This document shows positions 23,906 to 32,912 of a stretch of 64,000 nucleotides of DNA, in pieces. Within the stretch, counting starts at the first letter, position 1; each line of letters opens with the position of its first letter. Location of the stretch: the NCBI GenBank assembly GCA_903822495.1, contig CAIJPD010000031.1:1-64000 (forward strand), in the 5' to 3' direction. Position numbers and translations under genes: made by a program. The notes beneath the pieces were generated by a model. The model searched no databases and was not told the DNA's origin. It saw only the letters and a program-made list of their open reading frames with translations. This DNA is from an uncultured Chloroflexota bacterium (lineage in GTDB: Bacteria > Chloroflexota > Limnocylindria > Limnocylindrales > CSP1-4).

Positions 23906-25062
23906 GCGACCTGGTAGAGGCCGTGGCCCGGCACCCCCTGTACATCGTCGGGGCCGCCGAGACGCCGCTGGGCGAGGTCGCCGACGAGAGCGAGCTCTCG
24001 ATGGTGGGGCTGGCGGCCCGCGACGCCCTGGCCGAGGCCGGGCTCACGCTCCGGGACGTGGACGGCCTGTTCGTCAACTACATGGGCGAGGAGGGCACGG
24101 TCCAGGTCGGCGAGTACCTGGGGATCGAGCCGCGCTACCTCGATTCCAGCGACCTCGGCGGGGCCGCCTTCGAGGCCTTCGTGGGGCACGCGATGACGGC
24201 CGTGGCGGCCGGGCGCTGCGAGGTGGCGCTGATCACCTACGCCTCGCGCCAGCGCTCCCTGCGCAGCCGCCGCCTGGTGCCCGCGCCCAGCCCGTTCCGC
24301 CAGCAGCTGGAGGACCCGTACGGCCTGCCCGTCCCCATCGGCTACTACGCGCTGACCGCGGCCCGCCACATGCACGAGTTCGGGACGACCCGCGCCCAGC
24401 TCGCCGAGATCGCGGTCGCCGCCCGGGCGTGGGCCAGGCTCAACCCCAAGGCCTGGGCGCGCGACCCCCTGACGATCGCGGATGCCCTCGCCAGCCGGCC
24501 CATCGTTGAGCCGCTCCACCGGTCCGACTGCTGCCTGGTGACCGATGGCGGCGGGGCGATCGTCATCACGGGCGCCGCCCGGGCGCGCGACGCCGCCCGG
24601 GCGGCGGTGCGGATCCTGGGGGCGGGCGAGGGCCAGGGGGCGTGGGACATCACGCAGGCGCGCGATTTGACCCGCTCGCCGGGGGTCATCAGCGGCCGGG
24701 AGGCCTTCGGGGCCGCCGGGATCACCCCCCGCGACGTCGACGTCCTGGAGCCGTACGACAGCTTCACCATCACCGTCCTGCTGGCACTGGAGGACCTCGG
24801 GTTCTGCGCCAAGGGTGAGGGCGGGTCCTTCGTGGAGGGCGGCCGGCTTGCCCCGGGCGGAAGCCTGCCGTCGATGACGAGCGGGGGCGGGCTGTCGTAC
24901 TGCCATCCCGGCGCCCTGGGCCTCCTGCTCCTGATCGAGGCGGTCCGGCAGCTGCGCGGTGAGGCCGGCGAGCGGCAGGTGCCGGACGCCAGGATCGCCG
25001 TCGCGCACGGCGTGGGCGGGACGATGTCGACGGCCGCCACCGTGGTCCTGGCCCGTGACTGA
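23902..25062 (+). CDS. Thiolase-like (lipid-transfer protein/SCP-x type) protein lacking the nucleophilic Cys
   Basis: A thiolase fold of 386 residues. The region normally carrying the N-terminal nucleophilic Cys reads YLDSSDLGGAAFEAFVGHAM, without a cysteine. The C-terminal motif SGGGLSYCHPGALG is present and corresponds to the HPxGxxG/Cys region. This pattern is that of the Ltp2-type proteins that work with a DUF35 partner as acyl-CoA retro-aldolases rather than true thiolases (family knowledge). The Zn-ribbon/OB gene at 22011 lies one gene upstream. GTG at 23902 overlaps the ligase stop, and the stop overlaps the next GTG by 8 bp. Confidence 0.85.
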   Translation: MSDLVEAVARHPLYIVGAAETPLGEVADESELSMVGLAARDALAEAGLTLRDVDGLFVNYMGEEGTVQVGEYLGIEPRYLDSSDLGGAAFEAFVGHAMTAVAAGRCEVALITYASRQRSLRSRRLVPAPSPFRQQLEDPYGLPVPIGYYALTAARHMHEFGTTRAQLAEIAVAARAWARLNPKAWARDPLTIADALASRPIVEPLHRSDCCLVTDGGGAIVITGAARARDAARAAVRILGAGEGQGAWDITQARDLTRSPGVISGREAFGAAGITPRDVDVLEPYDSFTITVLLALEDLGFCAKGEGGSFVEGGRLAPGGSLPSMTSGGGLSYCHPGALGLLLLIEAVRQLRGEAGERQVPDARIAVAHGVGGTMSTAATVVLARD

Positions 25063-25618
25063 CGAGCCGGTGACGCCGGGCGGGGTGCCTGCTGGTGCCG
25101 ACACGAACCCTGTCCGCCTGCTGGGCGTCTTCCACTTCAGCTTCACCGTGTCGGACCTGGACGCTGCGATCGTCTTCTATCGCGACCTCCTGGGGTTCAC
25201 CTTCGTCCACCGCCAGGTCCAGGACAACGCGTACACGCGGCGCCTGGTCGGCTACCCCGACGCCCGGATCGAGGTCGCCCAGTTCGCGGTCCCGGGTGAG
25301 CGCCGGGGGCTCTCGACGCACGACCTGGAGCTGGTCTGCTACGAGACGCCACGGGGCCGCCGCTCGGAGCCAGAGATCAGGAATCCCGGCGAGGCCCACC
25401 TCGCGATCGCAGTGGAGGACGCCCAGGCGATGTATGAGCGACTGTCGGCGGCCGGCATCCGGTTCTTCTCGCCGCCCAACGAGATCACGGAAGGGGTGAA
25501 CCGGGGCGGCAAGGCGTGCTACTTCCACGGCCCCGACCAGATCGTGCACGAGCTGCTCCAGCCGCCCGCGGCGCGCATCGCGGCCTATCTCGAGACCCAG
25601 CCCGGAGGGCCGGCATGA
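25055..25618 (+). CDS. VOC-family (glyoxalase/dioxygenase fold) protein
   Basis: The 187 residues have two beta-alpha-beta-beta-beta modules: FHFSFTVSDLDAAIVFYRDLLGF with a first metal His, then AHLAIAVEDAQAMYERLSAAG with a second His, and a terminal IVHELLQP with the Glu ligand. Metal-dependent members include glyoxalase I, methylmalonyl-CoA epimerase and extradiol dioxygenases. An epimerase or isomerase role on an acyl-CoA would fit the operon (inference). Its GTG overlaps the thiolase-like stop by 8 bp, and its TGA overlaps the HyuA ATG. Confidence 0.82.
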   Translation: MTDEPVTPGGVPAGADTNPVRLLGVFHFSFTVSDLDAAIVFYRDLLGFTFVHRQVQDNAYTRRLVGYPDARIEVAQFAVPGERRGLSTHDLELVCYETPRGRRSEPEIRNPGEAHLAIAVEDAQAMYERLSAAGIRFFSPPNEITEGVNRGGKACYFHGPDQIVHELLQPPAARIAAYLETQPGGPA

Positions 25619-27699
25619 CCTGGCGGCTGGGCATCGACGTCGGCGGGACGTTCACCGACCTCGTCCTGGTGGGGCCGGGCGGCGAGGCGCTCACCCGCAA
25701 GGTGCTGTCCGCCACCGACGACTACGCGACCGCGATCATCGCCGGCATGCTCGACCTCCTCGGCGCGGCCGGCATCCAGCCGCCGGCCCTCGACGAGATC
25801 CTGCACGGGACCACGGTCGCCACCAACGCCGTGCTGGAGCGCCGCGGGGCGCCGACCGGCCTGATCACCACCGACGGGTTCCGCGACGTGCTGGAGATCG
25901 GGCGGCTTCGCCTGCCACGGCTGTACGACCTGGACTTCGAGCGGTCCGCGCCGCTGGTGCAACGCCGCTGGCGGCGGACGGTCGTCGAGCGGATGGACGC
26001 GCGCGGGGTCGTCCTCACCCCGCTCGACGAGGCCTCGGTCCATGTGGCGCTGGACCGGCTCCTGGCCGAGGGCGTCCGCTCCGTGGCCGTCTGCCTGCTC
26101 CACTCGTATGCGAACGGCGTCCACGAGCAGGCCGTGGGGCGGATCATCCGGGACAGGGCGCCCGACCTCGCGGTCACGCTGTCGTCGGAGCTCCTCCCCG
26201 AGGTCCGCGAGTTCGAGCGGACCAGCACGGCGGTGACCAACGCCTACGTGCTGCCGGTCATGGACCAGTACCTGGGCCGCCTGGAGGCCAGGCTCGCCGA
26301 TCTGGGTGCCCGCGCCCCGGTCCTGGTCATGCAGTCAAACGGCGGCGTGATGACGGCGGCCGAGGGCCGGCGGCGCCCCATGCACGTCATCGAATCCGGG
26401 CCGGCCGCCGGCGTGATCGCGGCCGCGGCGCTGGCCCGCAGGATCGGGCGGCCCAACGCGATCAGCATCGACATGGGCGGGACGACGGCCAAGGCGTCCG
26501 TGATCGAGGACTACCAGATCCAGCGCGCCGGCGAGTTCGAGATCGGCGGGAGCCTCTCCCAGGGGAGCCGCCTGAACCGCGGCTCCGGGTTCGTGCTGCG
26601 GATCCCGTCGATCGACATCGCGGAGATCGGCGCCGGCGGCGGCAGCATCGTCCGCGTCGACGGCGCCGGCGCGCTGCACGTGGGGCCGCGCAGCGCCGGG
26701 GCCATCCCCGGACCGGCCTGCTACGCCAACGGCGGCACGGAGGCCACGCTGACCGACACCAACGTCGTGCTGGGCTACCTCCACGGCGAGCGCCTGCCCA
26801 GCGGCCTGCGCCTGGACGCCGGGCTCGCCCGCCGGGCCGTCACCGAGCAGGTCGCCAATCCGCTGGGGCTCGCCCTGGCGGACGCGGCGCACGGGGTCTT
26901 CCTGATCGGGGCCGCCCGGATGGCGCGTGCGGTGCGTTCGGTGACCATCGAGCGCGGCCGGGACCCGCGCGACTTCGGCCTGGTCGCCTTCGGCGGCAAC
27001 GGGCCCCTGTTCGCGGCGGAGATGGCCGCCGGGCTGGGAATCGGCACGGTGATCGTCCCGCCGGCCCCCGGCGTCTTCAGCGCCGTGGGCCTGCTGGAGG
27101 CCGACCTTGAGCATCACCTGGTCCGGACGCTCCTCCGGCCGCTGGACGACGCGGCCCTCATCGAGGTCGAGGACCTGGTCACGGCCATGGAGGCCGAGGC
27201 CGCCGCGGTCCTTGGGGGCGCATCCGGGAGCGGCCACATGGAGCTGGCGCGCCACGTCGACCTGAAATATGCCGGACAGTCGTACGAGCTGACTATCCCG
27301 CTCCCGCGCGATGCAGCCGCCGCGGGCGGCGGGGTGGCTCGCCTGCGCGCCGCCTTCTCCGCCGAGCACCAACGAACCTACGGGCACGCGGCCGTCGACG
27401 ATCCCATCGCGCTCGTCAACATCCGGGTCACCGCCGCCGTGCGTGGGTCGACCGGCCGGGGCGCGGCGCGGCTTCCGCGGCCTGCCGCCGGCGCGTCCCC
27501 AGATCGCGTCGCGTGGTTCGGGCGGGGCATTGGGCCCGTCGCCACGCCCGTGATCGGACGGTTTGACCTGGACGCCTCGGCGCGGCCGGGCCCGCTGCTG
27601 ATCGACGAGTACGACGCCACCACCCTGGTGCCGCCCGGCGCGGCCGCCCGGCTCGACGAGTTCGACAACATCGTGATCGACACGGCGGAGGCCAGATGA
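25615..27699 (+). CDS. Hydantoinase/oxoprolinase/ketone-carboxylase family A subunit (HyuA-like), copy 1
   Basis: A 694-residue ATP-dependent subunit with the actin-like ATPase motif GIDVGGTFTD at the N-terminus, HGTTVATNA, DMGGTTAK and EIGAGGGSI, and the C-terminal beta-rich region (DLKYAGQSYELTIPL). The A subunit pairs with HyuB in ATP-dependent ring opening of 5-oxoproline or N-methylhydantoin, and in acetone or acetophenone carboxylases. The neighbouring acyl-CoA ligase, SDR and thiolase-like genes make a ketone carboxylase at least as plausible as a hydantoinase. The ATG overlaps the VOC stop (ATGA) and the stop overlaps HyuB (ATGA). Confidence 0.92.
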   Translation: MTWRLGIDVGGTFTDLVLVGPGGEALTRKVLSATDDYATAIIAGMLDLLGAAGIQPPALDEILHGTTVATNAVLERRGAPTGLITTDGFRDVLEIGRLRLPRLYDLDFERSAPLVQRRWRRTVVERMDARGVVLTPLDEASVHVALDRLLAEGVRSVAVCLLHSYANGVHEQAVGRIIRDRAPDLAVTLSSELLPEVREFERTSTAVTNAYVLPVMDQYLGRLEARLADLGARAPVLVMQSNGGVMTAAEGRRRPMHVIESGPAAGVIAAAALARRIGRPNAISIDMGGTTAKASVIEDYQIQRAGEFEIGGSLSQGSRLNRGSGFVLRIPSIDIAEIGAGGGSIVRVDGAGALHVGPRSAGAIPGPACYANGGTEATLTDTNVVLGYLHGERLPSGLRLDAGLARRAVTEQVANPLGLALADAAHGVFLIGAARMARAVRSVTIERGRDPRDFGLVAFGGNGPLFAAEMAAGLGIGTVIVPPAPGVFSAVGLLEADLEHHLVRTLLRPLDDAALIEVEDLVTAMEAEAAAVLGGASGSGHMELARHVDLKYAGQSYELTIPLPRDAAAAGGGVARLRAAFSAEHQRTYGHAAVDDPIALVNIRVTAAVRGSTGRGAARLPRPAAGASPDRVAWFGRGIGPVATPVIGRFDLDASARPGPLLIDEYDATTLVPPGAAARLDEFDNIVIDTAEAR

Positions 27700-29432
27700 T
27701 CACCCCGGCCGGCCTCGACCCCATCCGCCTGGAGCTGATCAAGAACGGGCTCGACGCCATCGTGGACGAGATGGCCATCGCGCTGATGCGCTCGGCCTAT
27801 TCGACGAACCTCAAGACATCGATGGACATGTCGTGCGCCCTGTGCGACGCCCAGGGCCGTCTCATCGCACAGGGCCTGACCATCCCCATGCACCTGGGCT
27901 CCATCCCGCACGCGATGGCGGCCCTGCTGGCCAAGTTCGAGGGCCGCGTCGACCCGGGCGACGTCTTCCTGCTCAACGATCCGTACCAGGGCGGGACGCA
28001 CCTGCCCGACTTCTACGTGTTCAAGCCGATCTTCCTCGACGGGGAGCGCGTGGGCTGGTCGATCAGCATCGGCCACATGATGGACGTGGGCGGGAAGACG
28101 CCCGGCGGCAACGGCGCCGACGCCACGGAGATCTTCCAGGAAGGCTTCCGGATGCCGCCGCTGAAGCTCTACCAGGGCGGCCAACCCGTGGAGACCCTGT
28201 TCGAGTTGCTGGAGCGCAACGTCCGCATCCCGCGGCTGGTGCTCGGCGACCTCCGGGCGCTCGTCGCCGCGTGCCTCACGGGCGAGCGCGGCTACCTCGC
28301 CCTGGCGGCGCGCTACGGCATGGCGGACTTCGCGGCGACCAGCACGGCCCTGCTCGACCAGGCCGAGCGCCTGGCCCGCAACGCCATCTCGGCCATGCCC
28401 GACGGGGTCTACTCGTTCACGGACTACATCGACGACGACGGGATGGACCCCGATCCCATCCCGATCCGGGTCACCATCACGGTCGCCGGCGACCACCTGA
28501 TCACGGACTTCGAGGGCAGCGCCCGCCAGGTGCGGGGCGCCATCAACTCGGCCTGGCCGTATACCAAGTCGGCGGTCTACGCCTGCGTCCGGCACCTCAT
28601 CGGCGGGGATCCGCCCAATAACGAGGGATACTTCCGCCCGATCGAGGTCCGCGCCCCGCTGGGCTCGGTGGTCAACCCGGCCTCGCCGGCCCCGGTCGCC
28701 GCGCGCGGGCTCACCGGGTACCGGATCACCAACGCCATCTTCGGCGCGCTGGCCGGCATCGCGCCCGACCGCATCCCGGCCTGCGAGGCGGGCGGGGACA
28801 CGGGCGTCAGCGTGGGTGGCTACGACGCGGACGGACGCGCCTTCGTCTTCGTCGAGTTCGTCTTCGGCGGCTGGGGCGGCCGCCCCAGGCTCGACGGCGT
28901 CGACGTGTGCGCCAGCATGACCGTCAACTTCTCGAACAACCCGGTCGAGGTCGTCGAGGCGGAGTACCCGCTCCTGATCGAGCGCTACGAATACGCCCAG
29001 GACACCGGGGGCGCCGGACTGCACCGTGGCGGGCTCGCGGTGGAGCGCGACTACCGGTTCCTCAACCCCGAAGGGACCCTCTCCCTGCGCAGCGACCGGC
29101 GGACGCACCTGCCCTACGGCCTGGCCGGCGGGCAGGACGGGACGCCGTCGTCCAGCACGCTGGAGTCGGGCGGGGAGACGGCGGTCACGCCGGCCAAGTT
29201 CACGACCAGGGTGCGCGCCGGCGATGCCTTTCGGCACCGGGTCGCCGGGGCGGGGGGCTGGGGCAACCCGCTGGACCGGGACCCGGCGCTGGTGCTCCGG
29301 GATGTCCGGGACGAGAAGCTGACCCCCGCCTACGCGGCACTGGCCTACGGCGTGGTCATCGACGAGGCGGGCGGCGTCGTGGACGCGGCGGCCACCAACG
29401 AGCTCAGAACGCGACGCTCGTCGCGCCCTTGA
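27696..29432 (+). CDS. Hydantoinase/oxoprolinase/ketone-carboxylase family B subunit (HyuB-like), copy 1
   Basis: The 578 residues have the HyuB landmarks: DPIRLELIKNGLDAIVDEM, YSTNLKTSMDMSCALCD, GDVFLLNDPYQGGTHLPD, GHMMDVGGKTPGG and a C-terminal GGxGNPLDRDPALV segment. It is the substrate-binding or catalytic partner of HyuA in the same operon. Its 3' end overlaps by 29 bp the convergent BKACE gene at 29404, so the two transcripts are mutually antisense there. Confidence 0.92.
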   Translation: MITPAGLDPIRLELIKNGLDAIVDEMAIALMRSAYSTNLKTSMDMSCALCDAQGRLIAQGLTIPMHLGSIPHAMAALLAKFEGRVDPGDVFLLNDPYQGGTHLPDFYVFKPIFLDGERVGWSISIGHMMDVGGKTPGGNGADATEIFQEGFRMPPLKLYQGGQPVETLFELLERNVRIPRLVLGDLRALVAACLTGERGYLALAARYGMADFAATSTALLDQAERLARNAISAMPDGVYSFTDYIDDDGMDPDPIPIRVTITVAGDHLITDFEGSARQVRGAINSAWPYTKSAVYACVRHLIGGDPPNNEGYFRPIEVRAPLGSVVNPASPAPVAARGLTGYRITNAIFGALAGIAPDRIPACEAGGDTGVSVGGYDADGRAFVFVEFVFGGWGGRPRLDGVDVCASMTVNFSNNPVEVVEAEYPLLIERYEYAQDTGGAGLHRGGLAVERDYRFLNPEGTLSLRSDRRTHLPYGLAGGQDGTPSSSTLESGGETAVTPAKFTTRVRAGDAFRHRVAGAGGWGNPLDRDPALVLRDVRDEKLTPAYAALAYGVVIDEAGGVVDAAATNELRTRRSSRP

Positions 29433-30342
29433 GGCCCAGCATGGCACGGGCCTCGTCCGGGCTGGCGACCTCGAGCGACAGCTCGTCGAGGATCCGCCGG
29501 ATCTTGCGGACCTGGTCCGCGTTCGATTCGGCCAGCTGGCCCTTGCCCAGGTAGAGGCTGTCCTCCAGGCCGACCCGCACGTGGCCGCCCATCTGGGCCG
29601 CCATGGTGAGCATCCCCATCTGGTGCCGCCCGGCGCCCAGGACCGACCAGTGGTAGTCGTCGCCGAAGAGCCGGTCGGCGACGCCCTTCATGTGGACGAG
29701 GTTGTCGGCATCCGGCCCGATTCCGCCGAGGATCCCGAAGATGGTCTGGACGAAGAGGGGCGGCTTGACCAGGCCGCGGTCCAGGAGGTGGGCCAGGTTG
29801 TACAGGTGCCCCACGTCATAGCACTCGAACTCGAAGCGCGTCCCGTGGTCGCCGCCCAGCCGGGCCAGGATCTGCTCCATGTCCTTGAACGTGTTCCGGA
29901 AGACGAAGTCGCGGGTCGCCTCCAGGTGCGCCGCCTCCCAGTCGTAGAGGAACGTCTTGTATCGCTTGAGCATCGGGTAGATCGCGAAGTTCATCGAGCC
30001 CATGTTGAACGACGCGAGCTCGGGACTGGCGGCCACCGCCCCGGCCAGCCGCTCGTCGAGGGTCATCGAGGGACCGCCCCCCGTCGTGATGTTGATCACG
30101 GCGTCGCAGCCGGCCCGGATCCGCGGCAGGAACTCCATGAAGACCTCGGGATCGGCCGTGGGTCGGCCGTCCCTGGGGTCGCGGGCGTGGAGATGGAGGA
30201 TTGCGGCCCCGGCCTGCGCGGCGGCGATGGATTCCTCGGCGATCTGGTTGGGGGTGAGCGGGAGGTACGGGGACATCGTCGGCGTGTGGAGCGAGCCCGT
30301 GACCGCGCAGCTGATGATGACCTTGGACCTGGGTGCAGCCAT
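29404..30342 (-). CDS. Beta-keto acid cleavage enzyme (BKACE, DUF849)
   Basis: A zinc-dependent TIM barrel of 312 residues. It condenses a beta-keto acid with acetyl-CoA to give a CoA ester and acetoacetate in characterised members (e.g. 3-keto-5-aminohexanoate cleavage in lysine fermentation). Motifs are IISCAVTGS, the zinc pair His50/His52 in LHLHARDP, NITTGGG, and VRVGLEDSLYLGKG towards the C-terminus. The ATG at 30342 follows GGAGG, with spacing 7. It is the last gene of the minus-strand operon starting at 38746. The substrate specificity is unknown. Confidence 0.92.
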   Translation of the reverse strand: MAAPRSKVIISCAVTGSLHTPTMSPYLPLTPNQIAEESIAAAQAGAAILHLHARDPRDGRPTADPEVFMEFLPRIRAGCDAVINITTGGGPSMTLDERLAGAVAASPELASFNMGSMNFAIYPMLKRYKTFLYDWEAAHLEATRDFVFRNTFKDMEQILARLGGDHGTRFEFECYDVGHLYNLAHLLDRGLVKPPLFVQTIFGILGGIGPDADNLVHMKGVADRLFGDDYHWSVLGAGRHQMGMLTMAAQMGGHVRVGLEDSLYLGKGQLAESNADQVRKIRRILDELSLEVASPDEARAMLGLKGATSVAF

Positions 30343-30370
30343 GGCGCGCCTCCGCTCGTGGGTGGTGGTG

Positions 30371-31324
30371 TCAGCGAGTTTCGCGCGCGGCCTCGCGGGC
30401 GGCGGCCGCGCGCTTGTGGGCCAGCAGCTGCATGAGCCGGCGGTCCCGCCAGCGCGCCCGCTCGCCCAGCAGGGCCCGGGGCTGGCCGGTCTCTCGCTCG
30501 GCGGCAAGCCCGGTCATCGTGGCCGGGCTCCAGGCGTTCGCGGCCTGGCTGGCCACGATCTGCGCGAAGGGCGGCCCGTAGCGCGCCCCCGATTCGACGA
30601 CGCCGCCCGGCGCGGCCAGGTCGAACGTCTCGAGTGGCCCCATGAACGACCAGCGCAGCCCCAGGCCGTCGCGAACGGTCCGGTCGATGTCGTCGGCGGA
30701 GGCATAGCCACCCTCCCAGAGGTTGATGGCCTCGGACATCAAGGCCGCCTGCAGCCGGTTCAGGATGAAGCCCTGGATCTCCTTGCGGACCACCACCGGG
30801 GATTGCCCCGCGGCCTCCAGGAGCACGCGCGTCCGCTCGACGACCGCCGCGTCCGTCCACGGCGCGGGCACGAGCTCCACGACCGGGATGAGGTGGACCG
30901 GGTTGGCGGGGTGGGCGACCAGGCAGCGGTCCCTGCCGGCGAGGCCCTCGCTGAACGCGGAGGCGGGGATCGTGGACGTGGAGCTGGCGAGGACCGCCTG
31001 CCGGGGGGCGAGGCCGTCCAGCGCGGCGAAGATCTCATGCTTGGCGGCGAGGGTCTCGGCGACACTCTCCTGGACGTAGTCGGCGTCGCCCACCGCCTCC
31101 GCGAGGGATCCAGCCGGGCCGATCCGCGCCCGGATGGCCGCGGCCGGCTCGTCGAGCAGGCCCAGGTCGTCGAGGTCGTGCAGGCTGGCGTCGATCGCCG
31201 CGAGGCCCCGCTCCAGGGCCGCCGGGTCCACGTCAAACGTCCTCACGGCGTGCCCGGCACGCGCGAACACGATGGCCCAGCCCCGCCCGATCAGACCCAA
31301 CCCGACGATCGCGATCCTGTCCAC
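30371..31324 (-). CDS. 3-hydroxyacyl-CoA dehydrogenase superfamily protein (lambda-crystallin / L-gulonate or carnitine dehydrogenase-like)
   Basis: The 317 residues include a Rossmann motif GLGLIG (8-13), an ESVAE segment, and a catalytic His138 with Glu150 in HPANPVHLIPVVE, which matches the lambda-crystallin/L-gulonate 3-dehydrogenase pattern better than straight fatty-acid HADs. NRLQAALMSEAINL follows. GTG at 31324 is chosen: GGGAGGG (31336-31330) lies 5 bases upstream and the next residues are DRIAIVG. It oxidises a 3-hydroxy acid to a beta-keto acid, which the downstream BKACE could cleave; this is a coherent two-step hypothesis. Confidence 0.88.
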   Translation of the reverse strand: MDRIAIVGLGLIGRGWAIVFARAGHAVRTFDVDPAALERGLAAIDASLHDLDDLGLLDEPAAAIRARIGPAGSLAEAVGDADYVQESVAETLAAKHEIFAALDGLAPRQAVLASSTSTIPASAFSEGLAGRDRCLVAHPANPVHLIPVVELVPAPWTDAAVVERTRVLLEAAGQSPVVVRKEIQGFILNRLQAALMSEAINLWEGGYASADDIDRTVRDGLGLRWSFMGPLETFDLAAPGGVVESGARYGPPFAQIVASQAANAWSPATMTGLAAERETGQPRALLGERARWRDRRLMQLLAHKRAAAAREAARETR

Positions 31325-31335
31325 CGGGACCCTCC

Positions 31336-32841
31336 CTACCAAGGCTGCTGGAGATCGGCCTCGAAGGGCCAGAGCGGGTGATCGAGGCGCCGGAACGGCA
31401 GCCGCGTCAGGTCGCTGTCCGCCGGGCCCGTGGTGTCGATGTCGAAGACCTGCGCGGCGATGGGCTCGTAGAACTCGCGGTAGCCGCCCGCCGACTTCAC
31501 CACCACCAGCTCGGCCGCCACCGGGTCAAGGCCGGCGCGCTTGAACAGCTCCAGGTCGAGCAGGTAGGCCGGGCGGCTGGTGATCACCAGGCGGATGGCG
31601 CCGATGGCGAGGACCGCCGTGGGCCCGGCGTCGGTCGGGAAGGGCGGGTACTTGGAGCGGTAGCGCCCGTCGCACAGCGTGGCCACGCGGCCCGTGACCC
31701 GGAGGGGCCGGTGGAAGCCCGGCGAGAGTCGCCCGCCAACCTCCATGTCGACCGTCGCGTCGACGCCTGCGGCGAAGCAGGCCGCCGCGGCCACCGGATC
31801 CGCGACCGGAACCAGGGCATCGATCGTGGCGCCGGCCTCGACGAGCGCCCTGAGCGTGTCGACGCCGTCGCCGGTGCTGCCGGCGGACGTGCTGTCGGCA
31901 CCCTCGGAGGCGACGATCGGCCGCTCCTCACCGGCAGCTCGTGCCTCCCTGACGGCGGCAAGCACCTGGTCCACCGGGGTCTTGCGCACGCGGAACCGTT
32001 CGCGCCGCGCCCAGAGCATCTCGCCGAGCTCGTCGGCGCATTGCTGGGCGTTGGCCGCCGCATCCGGCGCGAGGGCGTCCGGCGCCGCGATCACCACCGT
32101 GGACCAGCCCACCTCCGGGGCGTCGAACCAGGGCTGGGTCGCGAACACGCTGATGTCCAGGATCCCCGGCCGCCGCTCCAGCTCCTTGCGCCGGACCATC
32201 ACCTCGTGCATGGGCCCGCGCCGGGTGTCATGGTGCTCGGACGATGCCGTCATCCGGATCTTGCGGTAGCGGACGACCGGGGCGGGCTCGCCGCGGATCG
32301 ACCTGACCAGCAGGCGCATGGCGCGCTGGCCGGTCGTGAAGAAGTCCACGTGCGGGCAGGTCTCAAACCCCACGAGGATGTCGGCGGACCGGGCCATCAG
32401 GGCGGTGAAGTGGCAGTGCAGGTCGAAGCTGGCGGCCACCGGCAGGTCCGGGCCCACGATCTCGCGGACCTCGGCCAGGAGGGCGCCTTCCGGGTCGGTC
32501 AGGCTCTCCGTGGCCATGGCCCCGTGGAGCGAGAGGTAGATGCCGTCCAGGCTCTCCCGGTGCTCGCGGATGGCGCCCAGCACGATCTCCCGGATGGCGG
32601 CGTAGGCGCTGTCGGTGACGGGTGGGCCGCTCCCGGCCTGGGCGAACAGGATCGCGACCAGGTCCACGCCCTCCTCGCGCGCCACGCTGGCGGCCCCGGC
32701 AGCCTGGTCACGGCCCTTGCCCCGGACCAGCGAGTCCGCGCCCAGCGCCCAGCCGAGGCGTTGGAAGTCCTCGATGGTCGTCACGCCGGGCGAGAAGTGG
32801 TTGACCTCGTGGTAGATGGACGCGATCAGGACCCTGGTCAC
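31336..32841 (-). CDS. M81 family metallopeptidase (microcystinase MlrC-like), paralog 1
   Basis: The 501 residues have the M81/MlrC architecture. The N-terminal domain has HE (11-12) in ASIYHEVNHFSP, LHGA (105-108) and DLHCH (140-144), the motifs that carry the metal ligands in MlrC (family knowledge, from memory). The MlrC C-terminal domain follows (VDMEVGGRLSPGFHRPLRVTG). MlrC itself hydrolyses linearised microcystin or tetrapeptides, but most family members are uncharacterised and sit in small-molecule catabolic operons. GTG at 32841 follows GGGAGGA. It shares the operon with dehydrogenases and BKACE and is one of four paralogs in the window. Confidence 0.9.
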   Translation of the reverse strand: MTRVLIASIYHEVNHFSPGVTTIEDFQRLGWALGADSLVRGKGRDQAAGAASVAREEGVDLVAILFAQAGSGPPVTDSAYAAIREIVLGAIREHRESLDGIYLSLHGAMATESLTDPEGALLAEVREIVGPDLPVAASFDLHCHFTALMARSADILVGFETCPHVDFFTTGQRAMRLLVRSIRGEPAPVVRYRKIRMTASSEHHDTRRGPMHEVMVRRKELERRPGILDISVFATQPWFDAPEVGWSTVVIAAPDALAPDAAANAQQCADELGEMLWARRERFRVRKTPVDQVLAAVREARAAGEERPIVASEGADSTSAGSTGDGVDTLRALVEAGATIDALVPVADPVAAAACFAAGVDATVDMEVGGRLSPGFHRPLRVTGRVATLCDGRYRSKYPPFPTDAGPTAVLAIGAIRLVITSRPAYLLDLELFKRAGLDPVAAELVVVKSAGGYREFYEPIAAQVFDIDTTGPADSDLTRLPFRRLDHPLWPFEADLQQPW

Positions 32842-32865
32842 TGGTGGTCATCCTCCCTGCGTCGC

Positions 32866-32895
32866 CGGATACCGGCGCGTCGGATACCGGCGCGT
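32866..32895. repeat. 15-bp tandem duplication before the M81 paralog 1 gene
   Basis: cggataccggcgcgt occurs twice head-to-tail (32866-32880 and 32881-32895) in the 71-bp gap between two minus-strand genes of the operon. It may influence translation initiation of the M81 gene, whose ribosome site lies about 10 bases away. Confidence 0.75.
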
Positions 32896-32912
32896 CGTCA
32901 CGTTCGGGCTCC

